Source of the DNA: Elysia marginata
Taxonomy: Eukaryota > Mollusca > Gastropoda > Plakobranchidae
Assembly: GCA_019649035.1 (NCBI GenBank)
Contig: BMAT01012187.1
Location: forward strand, 175,975-203,730
Length of the DNA stretch: 27,756 nucleotides
Direction: 5' to 3'
Shown here in pieces: positions 1 through 11,600 of this stretch. The position numbers were made by a program, and so were the translations under genes. How positions within the stretch are numbered: the stretch's first letter is position 1; the number at the start of each line of letters is the position of its first letter. The notes beneath the pieces are model-generated. The model saw only the letters and a program-made list of their open reading frames with translations. It did not search any database and was not told the origin of the DNA.

Positions 1-120
1 TTAAATGACAACGGATATTAAGATACAGAGATATGGAAAACTTAATACAAAGTCTAATTGATAAGCGAACAGAAAGAGGAAACAGTAAAGTTTAAAATTA
101 GAAAAAAAGAGTAACAGAGC

Positions 121-121
121 A

Positions 122-185
<64 letters not shown>

Positions 186-186
186 A
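121..186. repeat. GA dinucleotide microsatellite
   Basis: Nearly pure (GA)n of about 65 bp with two small interruptions near its ends. Confidence 0.97.
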
Positions 187-360
187 CTAGGGTGGAGATG
201 CACTCATACAGGGAAAGAAACACGAAATCAAAATCGAAATGTGAGATAAATTGCGCTAGAAAGAGATTAAACCATAGAGATAAATGCTAAGCTTAAAATA
301 TAGATAGATATAAATATCTATATATAAATATAGAACAAGAGGAAGAACATGGGTGATTGA

Positions 361-376
361 GAGAGAACAAAAGAGA

Positions 377-420
<44 letters not shown>
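361..420. repeat. GA dinucleotide microsatellite
   Basis: Impure GA sequence followed by a pure (GA)n run from about 379 to 420. Together with the copy at 121-186 it gives two purine tracts within 250 bp. Confidence 0.97.
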
Positions 421-423
<3 letters not shown>

Positions 424-2249
424 AAATACCGAACAAAAAGTGCTGCAATCGCATGTAAGAGCAAAAGTAACCAGCGCGTAACAAGAGTTATCAGTTCTTG
501 GAACTTGCCTTAAGAACTAGTTTCAGTATTAGTTTACTCCTGGACAGGCGAGGTTGTGTTATTGTGAAGACGTCATGACTCACAATAGAAACTTATGAAT
601 AGACATTCTTTAAATGTTCCCTGGTAAAACCACAGGCTCAAAAAATTGTTGAAGTTGTATACTTTTAATTATTAGCTACATGTTGGGTTGAATTGGGAAA
701 GGGAAGGGGCGGTCTGGAGTGTGTTTGAGGTTTGTGTCGTGGTGTGAAAGTGGAAAAGAGGAAAGATATACAGCTGATATGCAAATATGAGAGAGTAAGT
801 TACAATAGGACGCACAGTTTTTGTATAATATATTTAAGATTGTACATGCTGCGGGGAAAAAGATAGATAGGTAGTAGATAGATATATCCGGTCTGTATTA
901 GTGCATATATTAATAAACATTTCTCAATGTTTTTATATATAAAAGATTTTAGTGTAATTGTAGAATTTGTATACATTTCTTCGTGGTACATATGTTTTTT
1001 GTATGCCGCAGCACTTTCTAACTTCAAGCAAGTTGTTTCGTCTCACTTCGGGCCTGTTTTGAGTTGAGTTGTTTAAGTACTCGCTTCCTCCGATGCATGC
1101 ATAATTTCCTTAATGTAATGTATGTTCAAATATGAACTTCTCGTTTTACGGCCGAGAAATGATACTTCAAGTTGAAACGCTACAGAGGTAGTCTAAATTT
1201 GGGGAGGGGGGGGGTGCGGGAAAGGCATAATTTAGGTGTTCCTTTACATTAGCCAGCTAAGTCCATGATACTTTATAGCCGAATCGTTTAAGGAGCTTTG
1301 CTTGTGACAATTTTAACTATAGGCTAGAATATTGTTAAAAATTTTTTGACTGTAGTTGCGAGGCGGTTGAGGAAAATAAGACAAAGTCGTTCAAACTAGT
1401 TTTAAGTTAAAGCCCTATAGATTAAAAAAATTGTTATAAAATCAATTATTGTTTCTTGCTTTGAAACAAAATATATCAGGTCTTATAAAAAGCTGGACCT
1501 GTAACTTTTTCAACCTCTTGAAGAGCATGAAATACACGATATGTAATTTTAATTAGTTCAATATGTAAAAACTCTGACTTTAGGTTGAATTTTGTAGGCC
1601 ACCTCACAATTGTTACCCGTTATAGATTACATTGGTCGCTTGACAAAGGTCACGATGATGAAATGGTAGTAACTCAGATTTTTCTGCTTTCGTTTTACAG
1701 CCTGGAGAATATGGCCTGAAATACAAAACGCCATACAGACACAAATTTGAAAAAAAGGAGAAGTACAAAGGGTCTTGAAATTGTTTAAAAGTTAGTTTTA
1801 TTTTTATTATTGTCACAATTCAATTACACGAGAAGCAATTTTGGCGCAGGTGGTAGCAAAGGCTTCACAATCTAATAAACATTATCATTTTATAAACCTC
1901 TGATTTTAGCGTTGGATAATAACAAAGGCAGCAGTGTAATTGTTATTGGTGCATTGTAGCTATAAGCATCTACATTGAGCAGCCATGTGCCTTTATAAAA
2001 ATCGATGATTCAAGATGTTTTGCGAAATACTTAATAAAAGCCTGCAGCAGTTGTATAATATCACAGCGAGCTGGTTATGACAGTATGCAAAAAAGGCGTC
2101 CAGTAACTTTTTAAAACAAAAATCAAATTCACGTTGAAAGCATACATAAATGTCTGTAAAAATGAATCAACAATGATCACCCAATTTCCAGTCACTCCAT
2201 GCGAAAACGCTTTCATTCAGTTCAATATTAATAATTATATTCGAGTTGT

Positions 2250-2255
2250 TTTATT
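2250..2255 (-). terminator. Candidate polyadenylation signal AATAAA
   Basis: The only AATAAA on the minus strand within about 560 nt downstream of the stop. It would give a 3' UTR of roughly 570-590 nt. The sequence here is AT-rich, so chance occurrence is likely and no other processing signal was found. Confidence 0.25.
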
Positions 2256-2809
2256 ATAAATAATACTGATACATAACACTCTCACATCAACAATATAAGC
2301 CGTATAAGAATTTGTAAACATCAATAATTATAAATAATCTTTTCTATGAAATAAAGTCCAGCGTCTCTATGATGTACAAACTATGTGTAATACTTGAGAC
2401 ATTATTTTATCTTTTTTCGTTTAAAAAACCCCATATTTGTATGAAGCCATGGGTATTTTGTGACATGGAGACTATTTCCTCTCTTTTCCTAATGAATCAG
2501 CTTTTTTTATCGCAACATCATTCACAGGTAAGGCAAACTTGAATATGGCTAAAGAAGAGTATGCACAAAGAATACTGTTTGTAACGTTTAAAATTAAAAC
2601 AACAAAACGTAATATCAATCATACATATATTAAAATTCACGAGGTTAGCGTTGAATTATCTAAGAAGAGACAGGATGAGTTTGGGTTTAAAATACCACAG
2701 ATATCTATGTTAAATATGCAACATATTACAAAAAATCTCTTACAATGTACACTTTACATCAGCACTTCTATACAAACGCCCTAAAGAATGAGACTGGCTC
2801 TGTCCCATC

Positions 2810-3088
2810 TCAATGTAAATGTTGTTTAAGAAAGTCATTGTAGTTGATCCAGTCGGTAAAGTTCTTGTCGTATTTATCCTGGAGCTGCTGAAATTCCATC
2901 TCCGACAGGTTAATGTTAAACTGGCGCAAAATGCGGCGGAATTCGTCCGACGTGACCGAGCCCCGCGAGTCGGCGTCTGCGTTGCGGAACTCTCGCCGCA
3001 TCTCCTTCCAGTTCTGCCCGACACAGTCCTGGACCCTCCTCATCGTGTCGTCTGCGGGTTTCTCCTCTTCGATAGTTCCGTTAGGGTG
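2810..3088 (-). CDS. EFCAB6: EFCAB6-like exon 28 (residues 1420-1511), EF-hands 25-26 and stop
   Basis: Acceptor ccctctactcag after a strong pyrimidine tract, phase 0. Encodes an acidic linker, [11 protein letters not shown] and EF-hand 25 loop [12 protein letters not shown] (1457-1468): Asp 1 and 3, Ser 7, Thr 9, Glu 12. Then come [10 protein letters not shown] and EF-hand 26 ([12 protein letters not shown]). The frame ends FLKQHLH-TGA. Human EFCAB6 ends almost identically in layout, so the C-terminus is complete. Confidence 0.95.
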   Translation of the reverse strand, partial: HPNGTIEEEKPADDTMRRVQDCVGQNWKEMRREFRNADADSRGSVTSDEFRRILRQFNINLSEMEFQQLQDKYDKNFTDWINYNDFLKQHLH

Positions 3089-6000
3089 CTGAGTAGAGGG
3101 GGAGGGGGTGGGGCGGCGGCAGTGATAATGATTATGTACGTTTGGGTAGATGGTTTTTCTTAATCTGCATTTCATTTTGGAGCTAAGTGTATGTTGTGCC
3201 TTTTGGAATCAATGCGGTATCAGAAGTAGGTGAGAGTCTATGCCTTTCATGAGTTTGTAAAGTTTCAAGAAAAAGAAAATTATTGAAATCAATGTCCAAT
3301 ATAAAATGTTACTACCAGGTTTTGTTATAAGAAAAGCAGGCTTACACAATGTGGGCAGAAATCATAAGCTTATAGGAAGACTTTTCTGTGATACAAGCTA
3401 TAATTATACTCATTAAGCTAGTAAAAGAATGATAGGCTGTTTTCGATCTGATGTGTGCCTCTAGTTCTTTAGTGGAGGTAAAACAATTTGTAAGCTTCTA
3501 CCTTATCTGTAATTACACATGGTAGTGTCACTTACATACAACTTTTTACTGGGCATCTTCTCCCTGTTTGTGAGGGCCTTGTGCTCTCCAGGCTTCACGG
3601 CCAACATGAAGTGTCTGATGAAGTCAGCGTAGCAAAAACGGCCGTTTTCGTGGATGTCATACTTGGTGACCAGGTCATTGAAGTCCGACGGAGGCAACAG
3701 GATACCGTATTGTGACAACAGGTCTAGGGAGGAAATAAAGAAAAGAGATTAAGAACGTTGGATATTCAGGCAGAGAGGCGAGAGACTAACAAATAGTTAC
3801 AAGAAGGACAGAGGTGGAACTAGAATCAGATAAGTCAATTTCAACATTTTGTAGTTGAACCAAAGGAATAATGTACTTGTAGCAACGTTATCTAGACCAT
3901 ACCAGTACATCTTTCGCAATCATAGTTTTGATGACACGCGATTTAGGCTTCCGTTGATGTTTATGGGTTTCTTAATGATGTGCACAGCCCGTTTCCAGTC
4001 ACTGCTTGGGTTTCTGATACGCCACTGACTGTGGTTCAGGTAGTAAGTCCCAAATTCAAGGAATATATTTGACGTTAGGGGGTGTTATATAATCACTGCC
4101 AAGGACTTTCAAAGTGCAGTATCCTCCACACTGCAGATACTGCACTTTGATTGTCCTGGGCAGATCAGTTCGTGAACCAAGTTAATCAACAAATCAAAGG
4201 AGAAGAGAATCGCAGGAAATCTGTGCTGATGCTTAGAAGATACAGATCTAAAAATTCAAACATTAAACTAGTCAGATCTAAAAGTTCAAACATTAAACTA
4301 GTCAGATCTAAAAATTCAAACATTAAACTAGTCAGATCTAAAAATTCAAACATTAAACTAGTCAGATCTAAATATTCAAACATTAAAATTAGTCTTAAAC
4401 CAATTGCAGCATTGGAAGTGTGTATCTCCACACCTCCACGAGTAGACCACTGACCTCCAAACTGGTGAGTGCTGATCGTTCCCGTGTTGTCCACGTCCAT
4501 ATCACGGCAGCGACGCTGCATCTCCCGCCAGTAGCGGAACACTGTGTCCTTCACCTGCCGCTCTGCCCCTTCAGCGTTCACCAGGGGCGTGGCTGCTCTA
4601 CCCGACCTGGAACTCGACCTGCTGACCCGAGACAGGGGTCTGTTGCTGACCTGACATTGAAAAAAGCATTGTTACAGTTTTACACAGCCGGAGGCGGTCT
4701 CATTCTTCAGATAGCAAGCCAATACACATCAGAGCAAATTTAGATCATGTTTCAAAGCCGTAGAATACGGCTGCCTGTAATGGGTTACATTCTAACCTTC
4801 CCACAAATTTTAAGCACCACCGTTAGTCAGGTGACCATTTTTCACTTGAGTAGACTGATGAAAAGTGTAGATTAATTGCTTCCTAAGTCGTGTTTGGCAT
4901 CAAATCCGCAACCGCGGGATCACGAGTCCGACGCGCAAACTATTGAGACACACCGCTTCACAAGATCTTTAAAGATTCTACTACAGTGTTTTAAAGCTTG
5001 TTTCTTTTTTTTTTGTAAACATTTTATCGCTGCCGAGTACCGAATATTTTCACATTGAAGTTTTACTCGTTAGGTATTCTGGTGTCGAAATCAAACAAAC
5101 CATATTGTCTCGTGCGACCACAGAAACAATAAATGAAAGCAACATTTTTTTCAGCACAGGTTATATTGAAAGGCCTATGCTCTGTAATTAGAGCACTACT
5201 AGACGATACAGTTTTAAAGACCTAAGAACCTGACTATCTTAAGTTACCCATTCAACGAGGAATGTGTAAAAACTTTGTTGAAAAACCTTGAAAGCTTGAA
5301 AATATTGCATAGAAGGGATATTGTAATATATTTATTATTTATCCTCTCCACAGAGTTATTTTTTAATCAGAATTGATATATTAAAAGATACACTTTAAAA
5401 TGTAAAGTAAAGAAAAGGTTGTGAGAGTTTCTCAGAGTCTATTACATATGCTTACTTAAATTAATAATACAGTACTCATAAAGGCGTAAAAATAGATCTC
5501 AAATTAGTCCCCTTCCTCCAAAGGAATAAAATAATTCTTTATGTAGTCTCATAGGTATGCACGAGGTCTATCGTGATAATAAACACTACAAAACAAATCT
5601 CTGCAAAAGGCACAAGACGAGACTTAGTGTAAATACCATATTTGAAGAAGAAATTATGAACTTCACATCCCTTGACTTTGATCATAAAAACTGTAACCAC
5701 AGCCTGCATACGTTCACACATAACAGTGCATACCAACAAGCTAGTGGTTTCGTTCTTGCTTATCATAAGTTTGATTTTTCAATTGATCAATCATCAATGT
5801 AACATCCTTCTACCACGCAATTGTGACCAAATGTCCATTTTACTGGCCTATCTTTACTCTTACAGAAGATTATAATCATAACTTGTTATAATTTGTTTAC
5901 GAAACCATACCGTAAACTAATTTATGCTAGTTGACAATTTCTCCTTTTTATACAAGTGTTAAAAAAGGTTCGAATACGTATTTTGTATAGACTGGGAGAC

Positions 6001-8589
6001 ACCTTTTCATTAATTACAGTGGAAAACTTAACAAAGAATTTGAAAGCTGTTTTAAAAAACAGGTCTTATAAGAGAGAAAGGGGGGGGGGTCTTAGTTCAA
6101 GGGTTAAATTACTAATTTTAAGTCACATAACAGGGTTGTCTTTATTTGCGAGGACAGGCTGATAATAACGTTCCTTTTGAAAATAACTCAGTCAATTTTC
6201 GTCACATCGACCGGAAATTTTATACATATAGTCTGGGACCATTTTTCTGGGCTTAACTAGAACAAGTTGTGATGTCATTTGAATTCAAAATGCAGTGACG
6301 CGCAACACGGGTAGCCATGTTTATGAGACAATGGCGACAATGACCTTCTCATCAAACAGCACTCTGTTATCTAGTTTTTGGCAGCTGAGGGATGTTCTGC
6401 TGCAAACATTCACGCAAGAATGAAGACAATTTGTTATGAAATGTGCATTTCAGAGTGTGCAGTTAGCAAATGGGTGAGAAACTTTAAAGGGGAAGACCTC
6501 AGAGAGACAATTCTGCGTGATCGAAAGCGTTCGGGTGGGTCCTTTTCTGCATTGGGCACGGTTCATCGAGAGAAAGTTGACTGTATGATTAGAGCAAATC
6601 CAAGGGTCAAATAAAAGGAAACCGCTAATAAAGTTGGCATTTCGAAAGAACGAGTGCACCATATGGTCACATCTGTACTGGGTTGCTGAAAAGTCTCTGT
6701 CCGATGGGTCCCAGGACAGCTTACTGCAGAGATGAAAGCGAAGAAAAAGCACATGTGTACAGAACTCATGGAGTGTTAGATTGAAGAATGTGAAACATTT
6801 CTGCAACGCATTCTGACTGGAAACGAATGCTGGGTCCACCACTACGATCCAGAATGTAAAGCCCAATCGATGGGATTAAGAACAAAACTTTTTAAAGTCC
6901 GAGAAAGTTCAAGGTTGTTGCCTCTGCAAGAAAGGTCTTGTCACCGTTTTCTGGGTCATGGAGGAAGTGGTTACATGGAATTTCTGGAACAAGGTCAAAC
7001 TGTGGGCTCTGAGCGATATCTTTCAACACTGCGAGCTCTCAAACTCAGACTCAGACGTGTTAGGCGTGATAAGGACTCAATCCTGCAACACAACAATGCG
7101 CGTCCGCACACCAGTCGCCAAACTCAGGACGCCTTAAGACAGCTGGAATTTACGACTCCACCACACCCTGCATTCAGCCCCGATATTGCCCCCTCTGACT
7201 ATTATTTGTTTCCCCAACTCAAGAAGTGCCAGAAGGGCCATCACTATGGTAGTTATGAGGAGGTTATCGCAGATGTTGGGATAAAGTGTCGGGGACAGTC
7301 ATCTGAATTCTTCGCTAGGGCGTGCGCCAACTAGTGAAACGTTTAAGGCTGGGTGTTGATCGCGACGGTGACTATGTCGTGTAATAGAGTGGGTAAGTAT
7401 GTGGCTGAGATAGTAAGCTCTCGTTTGACGTATTGTTTATGTATGTGTTGTGAAAAAAATAAAAAGTTATGATTAAACGGAACCTAATTATCAGCCTGCC
7501 TTCGTAAGATGTCTTAATTTAAGGGTTCCACTGTATGTGTGATTTTTGTATAGGTCGATGGTCTTTGAATAAATTTGAAACAAAATGGTAAACATTTTTA
7601 AGATTAAGAGGAACATTCATTTATGTATCTCACCCTTGACGCTGGTCGCTGGGAGGCTGATGTACCAGGACGCTTCAGTTCCATGGGTCCCCCGGTCAGC
7701 TGACCTGGTGCTCGGCCAGGTCCTGGAGGTGCCACGGCCGCGCCCTCGTTTAGCAAAATCGGCATGTCTTCGGAGAAAGCCTTCAGGAACTGCTTGTATT
7801 CCACATTGCCGTATTCGTTTACAGGGCACACTGCCCATAACCGGTTAAACTGGAAGGATATAGATGAAGATATATTTTGAAGTTGATACTCTGAATATTG
7901 CGCGTGTTTAAAAAACATTGATTATAAATAAATATGTATCAAAACAGTGGAAGCAACAGCAACAAAGGCGAAGGAGGAAAGCATTGAACGCTCGCCTTTA
8001 CTTCTGCGGACAATCAGTTGTTTTGGAATTACGGTTTTACCTTGCCTATATAATGTAACGGAAACTTCAACACAAAGTTGGAGTTCTAAAAAGATAGGAA
8101 ACAATATTCATTATTGTAAATAATAAAATTATTCAAAACAGTAGATTCAGTCCATACGTAAGATTTTAATTCAACTGGCAAGCATCTTTATATAAAAAGG
8201 TAGCAGACCAAGTACTTGTTATGTCCATTTAACTTTTACCGAGGTCCATCAAAGTTTTGCGTCGCCCAACCTTCACAACTTTTAAGCATAATTATATTCA
8301 AACGAAGTGTCCACTTTCAAGATCATTAAACCAAAGAAACCCCAGAAGATTGATCTTAACTACGGTACCATAAGTAACTTAAACTGTAAACCCGTGACAG
8401 CATATTTTACACAATGCTAAAGAAAAGATGATCCATTTTTTACAAACTAAGATAAGGGTAACAAGACAGGAAATGAGATACAGTAGGAACACAGCTAAAA
8501 TAAGATGGAAAAAAGCATAGGCAAAAAAAATAATGTTAAACTTTCTTTTTTTTCACATACTAGAAGAGAGAAAGGAAGAGAGAGATAGG

Positions 8590-8647
<58 letters not shown>

Positions 8648-11600
8648 AACACAGTATCAAGGCACCTGGTCATCGTTGAGCCTCATGACGTGTCTAGCGA
8701 GAACGTCCCGGAGGTCCTCGGCCGTGACAGAGCCAATCCTGGCGTAGTCGACGCTCTCGAAGTCTCTGAGGATATTGTGATAGTGAGCGACGATAGCCTC
8801 GTGTACCCTCTCACCGACCTCGTCCACGGAGACCAGTGGGGCGGGGCCAGGTGGGAAGGCGTTCTCCAGGGACTGCAGGTATTCGTCGTTCAGCACATCG
8901 GCCTGGATAGCGAGAAAGAGTAAGATTGGTTGGTTTATATTCTAGTTGGTCGATTGCTAAATACGAAAGTCTTTTATTCTGATAGGATAAAGGTGGTAGA
9001 GGAGAGCTCATGTAATAAGAGAACACAGTAAAATAAGGATGTTAAAAACAGAGAGAAAGCGTGAAGCTGGGAGAGACAAATATAGAGAATATTGTAACCA
9101 ATGCAGTGACTTCTGAAAAGAAATACGAAAGAAGATCGGGCTCAGGATATGAAAATAGCATTATGATAGAAGGAAAAGACACAACTGAATAAGGGAAGGG
9201 GTGTAATAAACATATGGACGTGGTAAAAGAAAAAGATTGGAGGGTTACTATTTTCGGAAATGCAAGAACAAAATGGAATGCCCTAATCACAAATCCAAGA
9301 AGGACGATAGATACTAAGATTAAGAAAGAGAACTTTTTGTCTAAAACCATCGGTAATAGCACTGTTGCTTTTCACTTTTTTTTTATAATCGGTACACTCA
9401 GACTCTAGCGGTTCACAAACTTACTTCCCCTTGCACAAACGAAGCTAGGAAGTCATTGTAGTCGACACAGAGATCTGGTCCTATAGAGAGTCCCGCTTTC
9501 AGGTGGCGCCACTGTGGCTCCGACAGGATGAAGCAGAACATGTCCAGGACTCGCCGGAACTCTGGCACCGACACCCGCCCACTGCCGTCCTTGTCAAACG
9601 CCGCTAGAGCCTGTTGAAAATGGAAAAAAAACGATTGGATGAAAGAGACTGCCATTTTCTTTCCTTTAAAAAATTTAGAATATAATTCTGATGGTTCGCA
9701 TTTGCCAGGAAATTTTGGTGATCAATATATAGCTAAATACTTTTCTGGAATTTTTTCTTATGAAGTTGCCCGTCTCTGATATAACCTTGTAGCTTAAAAG
9801 AGATGTCAAAATTAAAACAACCAAATCTTATGAAGTTGCCAAATAATAGTGCTAAATGGGTGGACACGAGCTGGTCATTTAGAGAAAAATAGTTTTTCGT
9901 TTAACAGCTGCTCAAAATGAATTGGTTAATAACTGGGGTGATAAGAATCTCATTAAAAGACTATTCTCTCCTAATATAAGGAAAACTTTACTTTACCTTT
10001 GTAACATCATCAATGTTAGCGTAAAGTTTTTTCCGCAGTTTCTTCTCTGCTTCAGCCGGCGCAAGATTTTGGAACTCTTCAATTTTTATGTCCTGAGGTT
10101 GTCGTCCGTAGCTTGATTTCCGTCCATCTTCGAATGCATTTAAGAATTCTGAATAGTTGATCCGACTCTTGTCTGTGACCAAACCGATTCTGGAGCAATA
10201 AAAAGTGAGGAACATGATTAGATTTATAGATGGTATCCGCACACTTTATCAAAATACAGGTCTTTCTGCGAATTAAAAATGCCTTAAATTTATGCTTACT
10301 GGGAGACATTGGAGAGGTTAATTGCCTTTTTCAACCGCATAACTAAAAAAGGCAACTTTCATAGCTACTGCGAACATGACAATCGTACATCTTTTTTTCT
10401 AGTTAAAGCCTCTAAGTAGAGTATTATGCCTTTTTATGCATTACCTGTAAAAAGTTGAGATCTATCATTATGTTATTGCAAGACAGGGTTTTATATGAGG
10501 ATTATCAGGTTGCAGGTTCTTTGCCTGTATATAAAAGGAAAAACTGCCGAGACTGCAGGATCGGATGACCCTGCCAGCGGAAGGTCATAAAGAGAGCAAG
10601 AAAGATATAAGGGATACACGTTTACACGTTTTCCATTTGAAATCTATAATTTCCTGCTCTATGGTAGTTTGTAACAATGCCCCTGGGTTGTTGACTAGAA
10701 TAGGTTGATCTCATTCAGCACTTTTTAGGTTTTAGTTTCATTTCGGAAGACATAATAATATCCCAAAAAGCGAGCAATATTCTTTGATCATTAATTGCAT
10801 AGCTTGTTTTCTTTAATCATCGCTAAAAGTTTACTTATCCCAAAAAACGAGCAATATTCTTTCTCCATTAATTGCATAGCTTGTCTTTTTTAATCATCGC
10901 TATAACGTTTATTTATCAAAAAAAAAAAAAAACGAGCAATATTCTTTATCTATTAATTGCATAGCTTGTCTTTATTAATCTTCGCTTTAACTTTTATTTA
11001 TAAAAAAAAACCGAGCAATATTCTTTCTTCATTAGTTGCATAGCTTGTCTTTATTAATTTTCGCTATAACTTTTATTTATCTAAAAAGCGAGCAATATTG
11101 TTTCTTCATTAGTTGCATAGCTTGTCTTTATTAATCTTCGCTTTAACTTTTACCTGTCCATGAGAGCAAAGAACTGGTCATCGTTGATGAAGAAATTCTG
11201 CTCTGTGAGGACCCTCTGGATGTCATCACAGGTCAGGTGTCCAGTTTTTCGTGTGTCGTATTTACGGAATGCTGTGTAGAAGTCACTATAACTGTCCCGA
11301 ATTTTGTCTCTGAAAGAAGAAACGGAGAGATTACATATGGTTTTTTTTTAATATAGTTTCAGAACTGCATTTCATAAGAAATGACATCCTTGCTTAGAGT
11401 AAACAGGAAAGGAAAACAAAAAAGAAAAAGATGTGTAATTGAAAATTCTGCACAAAAGGAGCGTAGTGGCGAAATGGTTTAAGCTATGTTTCTCTAAGTG
11501 GCAAGGCGGTGGGTGCCGAAGCATCTATAAGTCGAAGGTTCGAGTCATAGCAAAGGCAGACATTTCGGGCATTTCCACTAAAAAGCCTACTTCTCTATAC

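Larger units (their letters stand above)
1..2249. other. Region without a recognised gene
   Basis: AT-rich sequence downstream of the EFCAB6-like gene. It holds two GA microsatellites, a G-run (about 1201-1213) and a short GATA-like tract (861-890). The open frames here are short, and the longest ones are products of the microsatellites. No exon-like splice structure or protein similarity is visible to me. Confidence 0.6.
6017..7533 (+). mobile_element. Decayed DD34D mariner element
   Basis: Outer ends read CAGTGGAA at 6017 and its complement at 7533, flanked by TA dinucleotides (6015-6016 and 7534-7535), the expected Tc1/mariner target-site duplication. A second inverted match, caggctgataat, lies at 6155-6166 and 7487-7498. 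It is 138 nt from the left end but only 35 nt from the right end, so the left side carries about 100 extra bases, including a G-run (about 6081-6090). The element is antisense to the host gene, inside the 4651-7633 intron. Confidence 0.85.

Noticed and set aside
293..484. Minus-strand frame rich in Ser-Leu repeats
   Set aside because: Translation of the GA microsatellite at 361-420, with no other support.
2819..3163. Plus-strand frame of 114 codons opposite the last exon
   Set aside because: Antisense shadow of a GC-rich exon; no independent similarity or splice or start context.
4151..4453. Plus-strand frame with repeated [10 protein letters not shown] decapeptide
   Set aside because: Produced by the stop-free 30-bp tandem array; flanks show no coding character.
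5539..5875. Several overlapping 67-81-codon frames
   Set aside because: AT-rich intronic sequence with frames on both strands, no recognisable domain and no splice structure.
6450..6866. Minus-strand frame of 138 codons inside the mariner
   Set aside because: Antisense shadow of the transposase pseudogene.
9756..9840. 15-bp direct repeat tcttatgaagttgcc, 70 bp apart
   Set aside because: Could be a target-site duplication, but the intervening 55 bp has no element features and is too short to argue from.
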